A stretch of DNA of 64,000 nucleotides from Sphingopyxis sp. H053. GTDB lineage: Bacteria; Pseudomonadota; Alphaproteobacteria; Sphingomonadales; Sphingomonadaceae. The first letter of the stretch is position 1. Every line of letters begins with the position of its first letter. Both the position numbers and the translations under genes were made by a program. Where the stretch lies: NCBI RefSeq assembly GCF_001468225.1, contig NZ_LNRU01000002.1:124001-188000 (forward strand). The letters are read 5' to 3'. Positions 7,200 through 16,748 of the stretch are shown one piece after another. The notes beneath the pieces are model-generated. The model was not told the DNA's origin. It did no database searches and saw only the letters and a list, made by a program, of their open reading frames with translations.

Positions 7200-9500
7200 A
7201 TGAAGAGCTATTTTGTCGCGCTGCTTACCGCATCGGCACTCGCCAGCCCTGGCATCGCTTTCGCTCAGGACGCAGCGCCTGCCTCCGAATCCACCGAGGA
7301 TCAGGGCGGGCTCGAGGAAATCATCGTTACCGCGCAAAAGCGCGCCGAAGGCCTGTCCGACGTGCCGATCTCGATCTCGGCGGTCAGCGGAAAGCAGGTC
7401 GAAAGCTATGGCCAGACCAACCTCGAACAGATTTCGTCATCGGTCCCGAATCTGAAGATCACCCAGACCGCGATCGCCAACCGCATCGCGATTCGCGGCA
7501 TCGCCTCGGGCGACAACAAGGGCTTCGAACAGTCGGTCGCGATGTTCGTCGACGGCGTCTATTACGGCCGCGACCAGCTCTCGCGCCTGCCGCTGATCGA
7601 CATGGAGCGCGTCGAGGTGCTGCGCGGGCCGCAGCCGACCCTGTTCGGCAAGAATGCGATCGCCGGCGCGGTGAACATCACGACGCGCAGCCCGACCGAC
7701 GAATTCGAAGGCTCGGTGACCGGCCTCTATGAATTCAACCACAAGGAATTCCAGCTCAACGGCGTACTCTCCGGTCCGCTGAGCGACGGCGTCGAGGCGC
7801 GCGTCGTCGGTTATTATCGGACCATGGACGGCTATTTCTATAACCAGAAGCTGGACCGCGACGAGCCGAGCGTTGACGAGAAATATGTCCGCGGCAAGAT
7901 CGAGTTCGACAAGGGCGGGCCGTTCGCCGCCGAACTCAAGCTCGAATATGCCGACTTCGAGGCGAAGGGACAGCCGCGCGACGTGTTCGGCGCGGTCGGC
8001 AACTACAATACCGTCTTCCAGGGGCCGTTTTTTGTCAGCACGAACCCCGATTATGTCCGCGAGGACAATGGCTATGAAAGCCGCAACAAGGTGTTCGGCG
8101 CGACACTGAACGCCGACCTCGAAATCGGCGAACATACGCTGACCTCGATCAGTTCGCTGCTCGACTACAAGACGCGCGAGATCGTCGACGTCGATTTTTC
8201 GGGGATCAGCTTCCTCGACGGCACGAACCTGCGCGAGGATTATCGCCAATATTCGCAGGAACTCCGCCTGGCCTCCCCCGGCGGCGAGACGTTCAACTAT
8301 ATCGGCGGCGTCTATTACCAGCATGCGAAGCTCGACGTGCAGGACTTCACGCGGTTCAACCCGACCTTCCTCGCGCTCGGCGCGCCGTTCAGCGCGCTCG
8401 GCGACACGCGCAACGACCGCGACTATGCGCAGAAATCGGACCTGATCTCTGCCTTTGCGCAGGGCGAACTATCGGTGACCGACCAGCTTCGCATCACCGC
8501 CGGCGCACGCTTCAACCATGAGAAGAAGAGCGGCCGCCGCACGCTCGCCATCGTCAAGGGGCCGCTCAGCACCGCGCCGTTGCCGGTCGTCACCGCGGTG
8601 TTCCGCGCGCTCAATATCGAGGCGCACAGCGTCTCGGGCAAATTGAGCGAGGACAGCTTCAACCCGATGGTCAACGTCCAGTATGACGCCACCGATGATT
8701 TGATGCTCTATGCGTCCTTTGCCCGCGGCACGAAAGCGGGCGGCTTCGACATTCGTTCGAACTCGCTGCCGACTTCGACGACGGTGGCGAAACCTGGTGC
8801 CTTCATGTTCGAGGATGAGAGCGCCGACAATTTCGAGGCGGGGCTGAAATACAAGGGGCGCAATATCGCCTTCAACCTGTCGCTCTATCGCACCAAATAC
8901 AAGGATCTGCAGGTCAACATCTTCGACGGCACGCTCAATTTCAACGTCCGCAACGCCGCCGCCGCGACGACACAGGGGGTCGAGGCCGATTTTCGCGCCG
9001 CGATCGCCGACGGGCTGACGATCAGCGGCGCGGTCGCCTACCTCGACTTCAAATTCACCAACTTCACCGACGGTCAGTGCTTCTATTTGCAGGCGCCGGG
9101 GCCGAACGGCTTCTGCGACTATTCGGGCAAGCGCAACGCGCTCAGCCCCAAATGGTCGGGCAATTTGAACGTCGACTATACGACGCCGGTGACGAGCGAC
9201 ATCAAGGTCGCATTCAACGTCAACGCCGACTTCTCCTCCTCCTATATTGCCGCGGCGAACCTCGATCCGCGCACCCATCAGGATGGGTATGTGAAGCTCG
9301 GTGCACGGCTCGCGCTGGCGCAGGTCGACGATCGCTGGGAAGTGGCGCTGATCGGGCGCAACCTTACCAACCAGCGCATCCTGCAGACCGGAAGCGCGAT
9401 GCCGCTGGCGACGACGATCACGCGCGGCGCTGGCAACGCCTATAATGGCATCGTCGACCGGCCGCGCACGATCGCGGTGCAGCTGACCGGGCGCTTCTGA
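7200..9500 (+). CDS. TonB-dependent receptor
   Basis: A 766-aa outer-membrane receptor. Residues 1-22 form a signal peptide ending in AFAQ. The TonB-box-like LEEIIVTAQKRAE follows, then the plug with MERVEVLRGPQPTLFGKNAIAG, and a 22-strand barrel ending in the aromatic terminus QLTGRF. A strong ribosome site (GGGAGG) lies just before the ATG. Such receptors import bulky nutrients with energy from TonB-ExbBD. It diverges from the oxygenase/CoA ligase/thiolase operon, which suggests it imports the substrate of that pathway. Its plug has RGPQPTLFG where RGPQGTLFG is usual. Confidence 0.93.
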   Translation: MKSYFVALLTASALASPGIAFAQDAAPASESTEDQGGLEEIIVTAQKRAEGLSDVPISISAVSGKQVESYGQTNLEQISSSVPNLKITQTAIANRIAIRGIASGDNKGFEQSVAMFVDGVYYGRDQLSRLPLIDMERVEVLRGPQPTLFGKNAIAGAVNITTRSPTDEFEGSVTGLYEFNHKEFQLNGVLSGPLSDGVEARVVGYYRTMDGYFYNQKLDRDEPSVDEKYVRGKIEFDKGGPFAAELKLEYADFEAKGQPRDVFGAVGNYNTVFQGPFFVSTNPDYVREDNGYESRNKVFGATLNADLEIGEHTLTSISSLLDYKTREIVDVDFSGISFLDGTNLREDYRQYSQELRLASPGGETFNYIGGVYYQHAKLDVQDFTRFNPTFLALGAPFSALGDTRNDRDYAQKSDLISAFAQGELSVTDQLRITAGARFNHEKKSGRRTLAIVKGPLSTAPLPVVTAVFRALNIEAHSVSGKLSEDSFNPMVNVQYDATDDLMLYASFARGTKAGGFDIRSNSLPTSTTVAKPGAFMFEDESADNFEAGLKYKGRNIAFNLSLYRTKYKDLQVNIFDGTLNFNVRNAAAATTQGVEADFRAAIADGLTISGAVAYLDFKFTNFTDGQCFYLQAPGPNGFCDYSGKRNALSPKWSGNLNVDYTTPVTSDIKVAFNVNADFSSSYIAAANLDPRTHQDGYVKLGARLALAQVDDRWEVALIGRNLTNQRILQTGSAMPLATTITRGAGNAYNGIVDRPRTIAVQLTGRF

Positions 9501-9508
9501 TGGCGGGC

Positions 9509-9533
9509 GGGAGGGCGGAGGCTCCGCCCTCCC
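9509..9533 (+). terminator. Hairpin after TonB receptor gene
   Basis: Two perfect 12-base arms, GGGAGGGCGGAG and CTCCGCCCTCCC, are separated by one base and begin 8 bases after the receptor stop codon. The stem is very GC-rich but has no U-run behind it, so it may be a terminator that needs no poly-U or an mRNA 3' end stabiliser. Confidence 0.55.
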
Positions 9534-9605
9534 CCTCCCGGCGCACGCCTTGTCGATGCACCCGTCCTGGTTTAGGGGCATGGCGACGCAAGGGATGGCT
9601 TTGGC

Positions 9606-10559
9606 TTGAAACACGACCGCACGATCAGGGCCTGTTCGATCTGGCGCGCGCTGGAGGTGGTCGGCGACGTTCCCGTCCTGCTTATCATGGAACAGGCGTT
9701 TCTGGGTGTGCATGGCTTTGACGAATTCGTCGCGCGCACGGGGCTTGCCCGCTCGGTCGTCAACGGCCGCCTCAAAAAGCTGGTCGAGGAAGATTGCCTG
9801 GCCAAGCAGCCCAAAAAGGGCGGACGCGGTTACCATTATATGCTCACGCCAAAGGGGCGCGACCAGTTTCCCAACGCACTGATGATGCTGCGTTGGCAGC
9901 ATAAATGGGAAGCGGCGAGCCGCGATTTACAGGTTCGGCTCTATCATGCCACCTGTGGCAGTGCGACCGAACCGGTCCCGGTCTGTCATTGCTGCCGCGC
10001 CGAAATCGACCCGCGCGACGTCGCATGGCGCGAGGGGCCGGGCCTGGTCCAGGTCACCCCCGCCTATGAACGCCGCCGCTTTTGCGGCGATGTCGGCAGT
10101 CGCCGACCGGGCGGCCGGCCCCTGGTCGACACGATGATCGAATTGTTCGGCGACCGCTGGGCGACCTTGGTCGTCCGCGCGATGTTCACCCGCATCAATC
10201 GCTTCGACGAGATTCAGCGCGATACGCTGATGGCCACAAACATCCTGACCGGCCGCCTGGACCGCCTCGTCAAGCAGGGCATCTTGTACGCCGCGCCCTA
10301 TTCGGCGCACGCGGATCGCTTTGACTACCGTCTCACCGAAAAGGGCCGCGACCTCTACCCCGTGATCCTCGCGCTCCTGCAATGGGGCGACCACTGGTTT
10401 TCCGACGAGCGCGGGCCGCCGGTCCTTTTGACCCACACCCCGTGCGGCAATGATCTCAAGATGGTCGTTGCGTGCAGCCATTGCGGCGACGAGCTTGCCC
10501 TGGGCAACAGCTCATTCGAAATTCAGGCGACCGGGCATCGCGCAAGCGGAGAATGTTAG
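9606..10559 (+). CDS. Tandem double HxlR-family transcriptional regulator
   Basis: A 317-aa protein made of two complete HxlR winged-helix modules in one chain. Module 1 (about residues 8-140) has CSIWRALEVVGD, RLKKLVEEDCL and the wing LTPKGRD; module 2 (about 160-305) has MIELFGDRWATLVV, GRLDRLVKQGIL and LTEKGRD. Each module ends with an HxxCG...CxxC segment (CHCC near 128, CSHC near 292), which is common at HxlR C-termini. Normal HxlR proteins are about 110-160 aa and dimerise, so this is probably a covalent pseudo-dimer. A TTG start at 9606 is the only one that keeps the first helix. It stands alone between a receptor and the damaged esterase gene; targets are unknown. Confidence 0.85.
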   Translation: MKHDRTIRACSIWRALEVVGDVPVLLIMEQAFLGVHGFDEFVARTGLARSVVNGRLKKLVEEDCLAKQPKKGGRGYHYMLTPKGRDQFPNALMMLRWQHKWEAASRDLQVRLYHATCGSATEPVPVCHCCRAEIDPRDVAWREGPGLVQVTPAYERRRFCGDVGSRRPGGRPLVDTMIELFGDRWATLVVRAMFTRINRFDEIQRDTLMATNILTGRLDRLVKQGILYAAPYSAHADRFDYRLTEKGRDLYPVILALLQWGDHWFSDERGPPVLLTHTPCGNDLKMVVACSHCGDELALGNSSFEIQATGHRASGEC

Positions 10560-10584
10560 GCCAAGGATAGAGCCTCATCATTTG

Positions 10585-12143
10585 TCAGCCGGGTCCATCG
10601 GGACCGACAAGATCGAGCCTGTCCGACCACGGGTCGTTTCCAGACCGCGCCGCGCCATCGGAGGCGAAGTCCATCACCTCGCCGCCACGAAAGCGGGGCC
10701 AGGCGGCGAGGCCAGGCCCGTTCGGATCTCCGGTTTTCACGAAGTTGACGACATAAGCGCTGATGGTCCGGGCGATCGCCCTGTCCCCGGCGATGGTCGC
10801 CGGGCCATATTTGGTGGCGACCGTATCGAGAAAATAGGGGATCTCGCTCGCGTGCGCCGCGCCCTTCGACCCCGCGCGCGCCGACTCGGCGACATAGGAA
10901 AAGCGATAGTGATAGGCGGGCTGCGCGGCCTCGGCGGCGCGTCCGGCGACATAGCGCGCCGGCTCGATCATGAACCTGTCGCCGCCGACCTTGAGCGCCA
11001 CGTCGAAAAAGCTGCCGTCGCCCGCAGGATCATATATCGCCCGCGCCTTCGCGGCATTCGCGCCGAAACCGGCAAATATCTCCTCTTTCGACTTTGCGGC
11101 CACGAAACCGATATCGGCGCTTGTTGCGCCGATCATCACCGGCACCTTCGCCTGAAGGCCGCGGTCGAACATCGCCTCGACGCTTGCCGTCTTCGTCCGC
11201 CCGTCGGTGAACGGTCCCGACCAGGTCGGGGCGCCGGAGGGCGGCGCGAAGAGGCTCGCGAGATTGAGACCCGACACGATTTTTTCCGCCGGCAGGGCGC
11301 GGAGCCGCGCGAGCGCCGCCGCGTCGGTGCCGTCGATGCCGATGCTCTTCGCGAAATTCAGGCCGATCGCCTCGGCCGACGGGGCGCCCGGCAGGTCACG
11401 CGTCGCATCGCGCTGGAGGCCGGCGGTCCGCCCGCCACCCGACATGATGATGGCGCCATGAAACAGGTCGCGGACCGATGGCGAACCCAGCAGGTTCAGG
11501 ACCGACATGCCGCCCGCCGATTCGCCCATGATCGTGACGCGGCCAGGATCGCCGCCGAACGCTGTGATATTGTCGCGGGTCCAGCGAAGCGCGGCCTGTT
11601 GATCCATCAGCCCCCAATTGCCGGCCGGGCCTTCGCCGGCCGCCGGCAGCGCCGGATGCGCAAAGAAGCCGAAGCGGCCGACCCGGTAATTGAAGCTGAC
11701 GAAGATCACTCCGGCGCGCGCGAGGGCGGCGCCGTCATAAACCGCTGGCGAAGATCCGCCATTCACGAACCCGCCGCCATAGATCCAGAAAAGGACCGGC
11801 AGCTTCCTGCCCTTCGCGTCGGCCGGCGCCCAGACATTGACGGTCAGGCAGTCTTCCGAGGGCGGCGTGCCGAGGGGGCGGCATCGCTCGGGAACGGCAG
11901 CTGCATGCAGTCGTGCCCGAAGGCGGTCGCATCGCGAACGCCTGCCCAGGGAATGACCGGCTGCGGCGCGCGCCAGCGGAGTGCGCCGACCGGCGGAGCC
12001 GCGAAAGGAATGCCGCGAAAGGTCGCGACATCCCCTTCGACCGAGCCTGCGACATTTCCGCCGGTCACCGGCACGACAGGCGCCTGCTGGGCAGCAGCCG
12101 GCAGGGCGGCTCCCAGCAAGGCAATGGCGGCGAATATCCTCAT
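10585..12143 (-). pseudogene. Type-B carboxylesterase, frameshifted
   Basis: A secreted alpha/beta-hydrolase of the carboxylesterase type B family, split over two frames. The N-terminal part starts at 12143 with signal peptide MRIFAAIALLGAALPAAAQ and the family motif RGIPFAAPPVGALRWRAPQP; the rest, including SEDCLTVNVWAP, the nucleophile motif GESAGGMS and HASEIPYF, is in the next frame. By comparison with the paralogue at 30860-32413 (DAAPLG.KPSEDCL) the break is a missing base in the G5 run at 11874-11878. One inserted base would restore a protein of about 520 aa with all catalytic motifs. It is either a fresh pseudogene or a homopolymer sequencing error. Confidence 0.8.
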
Positions 12144-12181
12144 GGCCCGTTCTCCCTGTCGTTTGACGCCCGCTCCGGCCG

Positions 12182-14362
12182 CTAGAATTTGAAGCCGGCG
12201 CGAACGCCATAGGTTCGCGGATCGGCGAAGGTCGCGCTGGTGCCGTTCTGCGCCGACAGGTTCGACAGCGTGATCACATTCTCCAGATTTTTCGCATAGA
12301 GCTGGACATAATAGCGATCCTCAGCCGCCGTATAGGTCAACGCCAGATCGGTCTTGTGGAAGCTCGGCTGGCGGAACTGCACCGGAACGGCATAGTCGGT
12401 CAGGACATAGGAATCGCTGAGCCGGATGCGCGCATTCGCCTCGATGCGGCCGCCATTGCCCAGCTCGAGCGTGAAATTATAGCCCGCCGAGGCGGTGAGC
12501 GCCGGCGAGCGATCGAGATCGCGGCCGGCAAAATCGATCCCCGGCCGGGGGATGAAGCGATCGTAGCGCGCGTCGAGATAGTTGACGCCGAAATCGAAAC
12601 GATGGTTCGGGTGCGGGTGCAGGCTGGCCTCGACCTCGATCCCGTCGACCTTCGCCGCGCCGGCGTTGGTCGTGATCTGGCATGGCCCGCCGCAGCTGTT
12701 CGACTGGAAGCTCAGCTGCAGCCCCTTATAGTCATAGTGAAACACCGAGGCGTTGAGGCGCACCGCACCGTCGGCAAAGCGCGTTTTGATCCCGCCTTCA
12801 TAGGCAGTGAGCGTTTCGGGGTCGTAATAGAGAATGTCGGCCGGCAGCGCGCATCCCGTGGCCGTGCCCGCTTCGCAGCCATCGTTGAACCCGCCGGCCT
12901 TGTAGCCGGTCGAGACGGTCGCATAGAGCAATGTATCGCCGAAATCATAGTCGACGCCGGCACGCCAGGTCACCTTGCTGAAGGTGCGGCGCGCATTGTT
13001 CTGCTGCGTCGGGATCTGCCCCACCGGCGCCGGGAAGATAATCACGGTCTGCCCGACGCGCGACTTGAGGTCGTGCGAATAGCGGACGCCACCGGTCAGC
13101 TTGAGCCCGGGAACCAGTTCATAGCTGAGCTGCCCGAACACCGCCTTGGACTCGGCGATCGTCGGATCCTGCGGAAAGCCATAGGCGAGCGCGCCGGGAA
13201 CGAAGGGCGGGTTGAGGATGAAGGCCCCGATCCCTGACTTTTCCTTGAAATAATAGCCGCCGACCTGGCCGGTGAGCGGGCCGTCATTGTCGAAGGCGAA
13301 GCGCAGTTCCTGCGAATTCTGCCAATATTCGCCATCGAACACGCCGACAAAGGCGGTGGGCAAACCGAAATCCTGCGGCCCGCCTTCGTGACGCTCCAGC
13401 TCGCGGTAGCTGCCAAGATAGGTCATCGTCACCGGTCCGAACGCCCAGTTGAGCTCGGCCGAAACGCCCCACGTATCATTGTCGGTAAACGACGGCGTGC
13501 CGTCATTGTGCAGACGCATCCGCTGACGCGTCGATCCGAGGTCGATATATTGCGGCTGCCCACCCGGCGTGAAAGGCCGCGTGAAGAAATTGGTCAGGCG
13601 GACGCTGTGCGCCGGACGCCCCTTGATCCGGCTATAGTCGCCCTTGACGAGAAGGCTGACGTCGGGGCCGAGCTCGAGCAGCGCCGACAGGCGGGCCGAC
13701 AAATTGTTCTTGGCGGGGTCGAGCTTGAAGGGCGACGTCGGCGACTGGATCACGAAACTGTCGCGGCGGTCGTAATTGACCGCTCCGCGCAGCGCGAAAC
13801 CGCTGGTGACCGGCACATTGACCATCGCCGTCGCCTGGATGGCGTCGAAATTGCCATAGGCGGCGTCGAACGACGCCGCAAAATGATCGAGAGGACGCGC
13901 CGAAATCACCTGCACCGCCCCCGCGGTCGTGTTGCGCCCGAACAGCGTTCCCTGCGGCCCGCGCAGCACCTCGACCCGCTCGATGTCGAAGAAGCTGACC
14001 TCCTGCGCCTGCGGCCGCGCGATATAGACGCCGTCGAGCAGGAAGGCGGCCGAGGGGTCGCCCTTCTCCGTACCGTCGGTGCTGGTCACGCCGCGGATCG
14101 TGATCTGAAGCCCGTTGGCGCGGTCGATCGACAGGTTGGGAACCACGTCGGCGAGCTGCGTCGGGTTGGAAATGCCCGCATCGCGCAGCCCTTCCGCGCC
14201 GATCGCCGTCAAAGCGATCGGCGTTTTCGAGGCCAGTGTTTCGGTGCGCGTCGCCGTCACGACGATGTCGCCGTCCTGCGGCGCTCCCCGCCCTTGCGCG
14301 AGCGCGGGTGACGCGATGAGTGCGACGGTGACGCAAAGATGAATTCGCAGACGATGTGCCAT
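12182..14362 (-). CDS. TonB-dependent receptor
   Basis: A 726-aa outer-membrane receptor with a signal peptide (cleavage about residue 22 after SPALAQ), TonB-box region GDIVVTATRTE, plug motif IERVEVLRGPQGTLFGRN and a barrel ending in GVRAGFKF. It lies 38 bases downstream of the frameshifted esterase gene on the same strand as read from the other side, so the two could be co-transcribed from the 14.4-14.5 kb promoter region. That region carries two perfect palindromes of the LacI operator kind (14448-14459 and 14492-14505), one of which matches the sites next to the MFS and cytochrome genes. I infer it imports the glycoside used by the neighbouring cluster. Confidence 0.93.
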   Translation of the reverse strand: MAHRLRIHLCVTVALIASPALAQGRGAPQDGDIVVTATRTETLASKTPIALTAIGAEGLRDAGISNPTQLADVVPNLSIDRANGLQITIRGVTSTDGTEKGDPSAAFLLDGVYIARPQAQEVSFFDIERVEVLRGPQGTLFGRNTTAGAVQVISARPLDHFAASFDAAYGNFDAIQATAMVNVPVTSGFALRGAVNYDRRDSFVIQSPTSPFKLDPAKNNLSARLSALLELGPDVSLLVKGDYSRIKGRPAHSVRLTNFFTRPFTPGGQPQYIDLGSTRQRMRLHNDGTPSFTDNDTWGVSAELNWAFGPVTMTYLGSYRELERHEGGPQDFGLPTAFVGVFDGEYWQNSQELRFAFDNDGPLTGQVGGYYFKEKSGIGAFILNPPFVPGALAYGFPQDPTIAESKAVFGQLSYELVPGLKLTGGVRYSHDLKSRVGQTVIIFPAPVGQIPTQQNNARRTFSKVTWRAGVDYDFGDTLLYATVSTGYKAGGFNDGCEAGTATGCALPADILYYDPETLTAYEGGIKTRFADGAVRLNASVFHYDYKGLQLSFQSNSCGGPCQITTNAGAAKVDGIEVEASLHPHPNHRFDFGVNYLDARYDRFIPRPGIDFAGRDLDRSPALTASAGYNFTLELGNGGRIEANARIRLSDSYVLTDYAVPVQFRQPSFHKTDLALTYTAAEDRYYVQLYAKNLENVITLSNLSAQNGTSATFADPRTYGVRAGFKF

Positions 14363-14447
14363 TGGCTCTCTCCCTCCTGTTTTATCTATGAACTCGATTA
14401 CAGTTCACGTTTTCTAAGGGTAAAACCGATGTCTTTGGCAGAGTCAA

Positions 14448-14459
14448 GTAATCGATTAC
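14448..14459. promoter_or_regulatory. LacI-type operator GTAATCGATTAC
   Basis: A perfect 12-bp palindrome 86 bases upstream of the TonB receptor start. It shares the GTAAT-NN-ATTAC pattern with 18284-18299 and, with one or two changes, with 21760-21771 and 21835-21854. A lone half-site CGATTACA lies at 14395-14402. The likely ligand is the LacI protein encoded at 18378-19388. Confidence 0.65.
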
Positions 14460-14491
14460 AAATCTATCTCGAATCGTAACATTTTCATGCT

Positions 14492-14505
14492 TGATAACGT
14501 TATCA
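14492..14505. promoter_or_regulatory. Second palindrome TGATAACGTTATCA
   Basis: A perfect 14-bp palindrome 130 bases upstream of the receptor start and 32 bases from its neighbour. The AACGTT centre is a classic LacI/GalR-family core, but the arms differ from the GTAAT sites, so it may bind a different family member. Confidence 0.5.
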
Positions 14506-14541
14506 TTTAGACCTCACGTATGAAGCATCCCCAGCGGCGGC

Positions 14542-15564
14542 TCAGCCCCTGTCAGCGCCTCCGGCAAAGTCGTCGAACGCCCGATCGGTCACGCGGATGA
14601 TGCGGTCGGCGATGAACCCGGCGCCCTCGCGCGCGCCGTCCTCGGGATGCTTCAGGCAGCATTCCCATTCGAGCACTGCCCAGCCCGGGAAATCATATTG
14701 CGCGAGCTTGGAGAAGATCGTGCGGAAATCGATCTGACCATCGCCCAGCGAGCGGAAGCGTCCGGGGCGGTCGATCCAGTCCTGATACCCGCCATAGACC
14801 CCCGACCGGCCGCTCGGCCGGAACTCGGCGTCCTTCACATGGAACGCCTTGATGCGTTCGTGATAGAGATCGATGAAGGCGAGATAGTCGAGCTGCTGGA
14901 GCAGGAAGTGGCTCGGGTCATAGAGGATGTTCGCACGCGGGTGATCGTCGACGGCGGCAAGGAAGCGTTCGAAAGTCGCGCCGTCGTGGAGATCCTCGCC
15001 CGGATGGATCTCATAGGCGACATCGACCCCGACATCGTCGAAGGCGTCGAGGATCGGACGCCAGCGGCGCGCGAGTTCGGCGAAGGCCTCGTCAATCATC
15101 CCCGCCGGACGCTGCGGCCAGGGATAGAAATTCGCCCACGCGAGCGCGCCCGAGAAGGTGACATGCGTATCGAGCCCGAGATTGCGGCTCGCCTTCGCGG
15201 CGAGCAGCAGCTGTTCGGTCGCCCATTGCCGGCGCGCCTCGGGCTTGCCGTGCAGATGCGCGGGCGCGAAGGCATCGAACAGCCGGTCCTGCGCCGGATC
15301 GACCGCGATCAGCTGCCCTTGCAGGTGTGTCGACAGCTCAGTGATCGCGAGGCCATGTTCGGCGAGCGTGCCGGCCAGCTCGTCGCAATAGTCGCGGCTC
15401 TCCGCTGCAAGCGCGAGGTTCACCAGCCGTCCGCCGGTAGGAAGCTGGAGCCCCTTGTAGCCGAACCCCGCCGCCCAGCCCGCCATTCCGGCGAGGCAGT
15501 CAAAGGGTGCCTCGTCGCTCTCGAACTGTGCCAGAAAGATCGCGGGGCCTTTTATCGTTCGCAT
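14542..15564 (-). CDS. Sugar phosphate isomerase/epimerase (TIM barrel)
   Basis: A 340-aa cytoplasmic protein of the xylose-isomerase-like TIM-barrel (AP endonuclease 2) superfamily. The metal ligands can be placed: glutamate in YEIHPGEDLHD, aspartate in LYDPSHF, histidine in AFHVKDAEF and glutamate in LEWECC. Members isomerise or epimerise sugars, and several act on 3-keto-sugars or split 3-keto-glycosides by beta-elimination. It is the third gene of the minus-strand operon MFS, Gfo/Idh, isomerase (23 bases after Gfo/Idh), downstream of the LacI operator at 18284. With the periplasmic dehydrogenase nearby, a 3-keto-glycoside role is likely but unproven. Confidence 0.87.
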   Translation of the reverse strand: MRTIKGPAIFLAQFESDEAPFDCLAGMAGWAAGFGYKGLQLPTGGRLVNLALAAESRDYCDELAGTLAEHGLAITELSTHLQGQLIAVDPAQDRLFDAFAPAHLHGKPEARRQWATEQLLLAAKASRNLGLDTHVTFSGALAWANFYPWPQRPAGMIDEAFAELARRWRPILDAFDDVGVDVAYEIHPGEDLHDGATFERFLAAVDDHPRANILYDPSHFLLQQLDYLAFIDLYHERIKAFHVKDAEFRPSGRSGVYGGYQDWIDRPGRFRSLGDGQIDFRTIFSKLAQYDFPGWAVLEWECCLKHPEDGAREGAGFIADRIIRVTDRAFDDFAGGADRG

Positions 15565-15587
15565 GGAAATCCTTTCGGAGGGGAGGG

Positions 15588-16748
15588 TCAGTTATGCGGC
15601 CCGGTTTCTTCGACCGGTTGCCATGTGCCGCCTTGTGCCGAAGACCGGAGCGCGGCGTCGACGAAGCGCAGCCCGCGCACACCGTCTTCGATCCCGCAAA
15701 GCGGCGTTTGCGCGATCGGCGTCGCGGTGCGGATCGCGCCGGCGAAATCGCGGTAGATGTTCGCGAACGCCTCGATGAAGCCTTCGGGATGACCCGCCGG
15801 CAACCGCGTCGCGCCAGTGGCAAGCGGACCCAGCCAGGGCCCGCCGGCGCTGACGATCTCGTCGGGACGGTCGGGCCAGCGCAGATAGAGATTCTGGCTG
15901 TCGGCGTGCGACCATTGCAACCCGCCGCGATCACCCCAGATGCTGAGGCGCAGGTCGTTGCGCGCGCCCGCAGCGATCTGCGTCGCCGCGACAAAGCCCC
16001 GCGCGCCGCCGGCAAAGCGAAGCAGCAGCGTCGCATCGTCGTCGATCCGGCGGCCCGGCACAACCGCGACGAGATCGGCGAGCAGATGGTCGATCCGCTC
16101 GCCCGATACATATTCGGCAAGGTTGAGGGCATGGACACCGATGTCCGAAATGCAGCCGCCGACGCCCGTGCGGGCGGGATCGGTGCGCCAGCCCGCCTGT
16201 TTGTTGTCGCCATGCTCGACCGGATCGGCCAGCCAGCCTTGCGGATATTCGACATGGACCCGGCGAATGCGCCCAAGGTCGCCACGCGCGGCGCGCTCGC
16301 GCGCCTCGCGAACCAGCGGATAGCCGGTGTAGGTGTAGGTCATAGCATAGAGCGCGTTTGACGCGGCGACATGGCGCTGCAACGCCAGCGCCTCGCCCAG
16401 TGTCGCGGTCGCGGGCTTGTCGCTCATCACATGCACGCCCGCCGCGAGCGCGGCGGCGGCGATCGGAAGATGCGTGTCATTGGGGGTCGTGATGGCAACG
16501 AAGGCGATGCCGTCGGGGCGCTGCGCCTCCGCGGCAAGCATGGCCGCGACGTCGGGATAGGCGCGATCGGAATCGATGCCATATCCCGCCGCCGCCGTCA
16601 GCGAACGCGCATGATCGCGGCTGAACACCCCCGCGCGCAGGCGTATCGCGCCGTCGAGTTCGGCCGCCATGCGGTGCACCGGCCCGATAAACGAGCCGGG
16701 GCCGCCCCCGACCATCCCCATGGCGAGGGGCTGCGCGGGCAAGGTCAT
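15588..16748 (-). CDS. Gfo/Idh/MocA family oxidoreductase
   Basis: A 386-aa NAD(P)-dependent sugar oxidoreductase. The Rossmann motif GMVGGGPGSFIGPVHR is at the N-terminus, the EKP-type motif appears as SDKPATATLGEA near residue 105, and the catalytic region ISDIGVHALNLAEY with its histidine lies near residue 195. These enzymes oxidise or reduce one hydroxyl of sugars and inositols, commonly at C3. The start overlaps the MFS stop by 4 bases (ATGA). With an isomerase behind it and a sugar carrier in front, it probably reduces an imported keto-sugar or oxidises the free sugar. Confidence 0.9.
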   Translation of the reverse strand: MTLPAQPLAMGMVGGGPGSFIGPVHRMAAELDGAIRLRAGVFSRDHARSLTAAAGYGIDSDRAYPDVAAMLAAEAQRPDGIAFVAITTPNDTHLPIAAAALAAGVHVMSDKPATATLGEALALQRHVAASNALYAMTYTYTGYPLVREARERAARGDLGRIRRVHVEYPQGWLADPVEHGDNKQAGWRTDPARTGVGGCISDIGVHALNLAEYVSGERIDHLLADLVAVVPGRRIDDDATLLLRFAGGARGFVAATQIAAGARNDLRLSIWGDRGGLQWSHADSQNLYLRWPDRPDEIVSAGGPWLGPLATGATRLPAGHPEGFIEAFANIYRDFAGAIRTATPIAQTPLCGIEDGVRGLRFVDAALRSSAQGGTWQPVEETGPHN

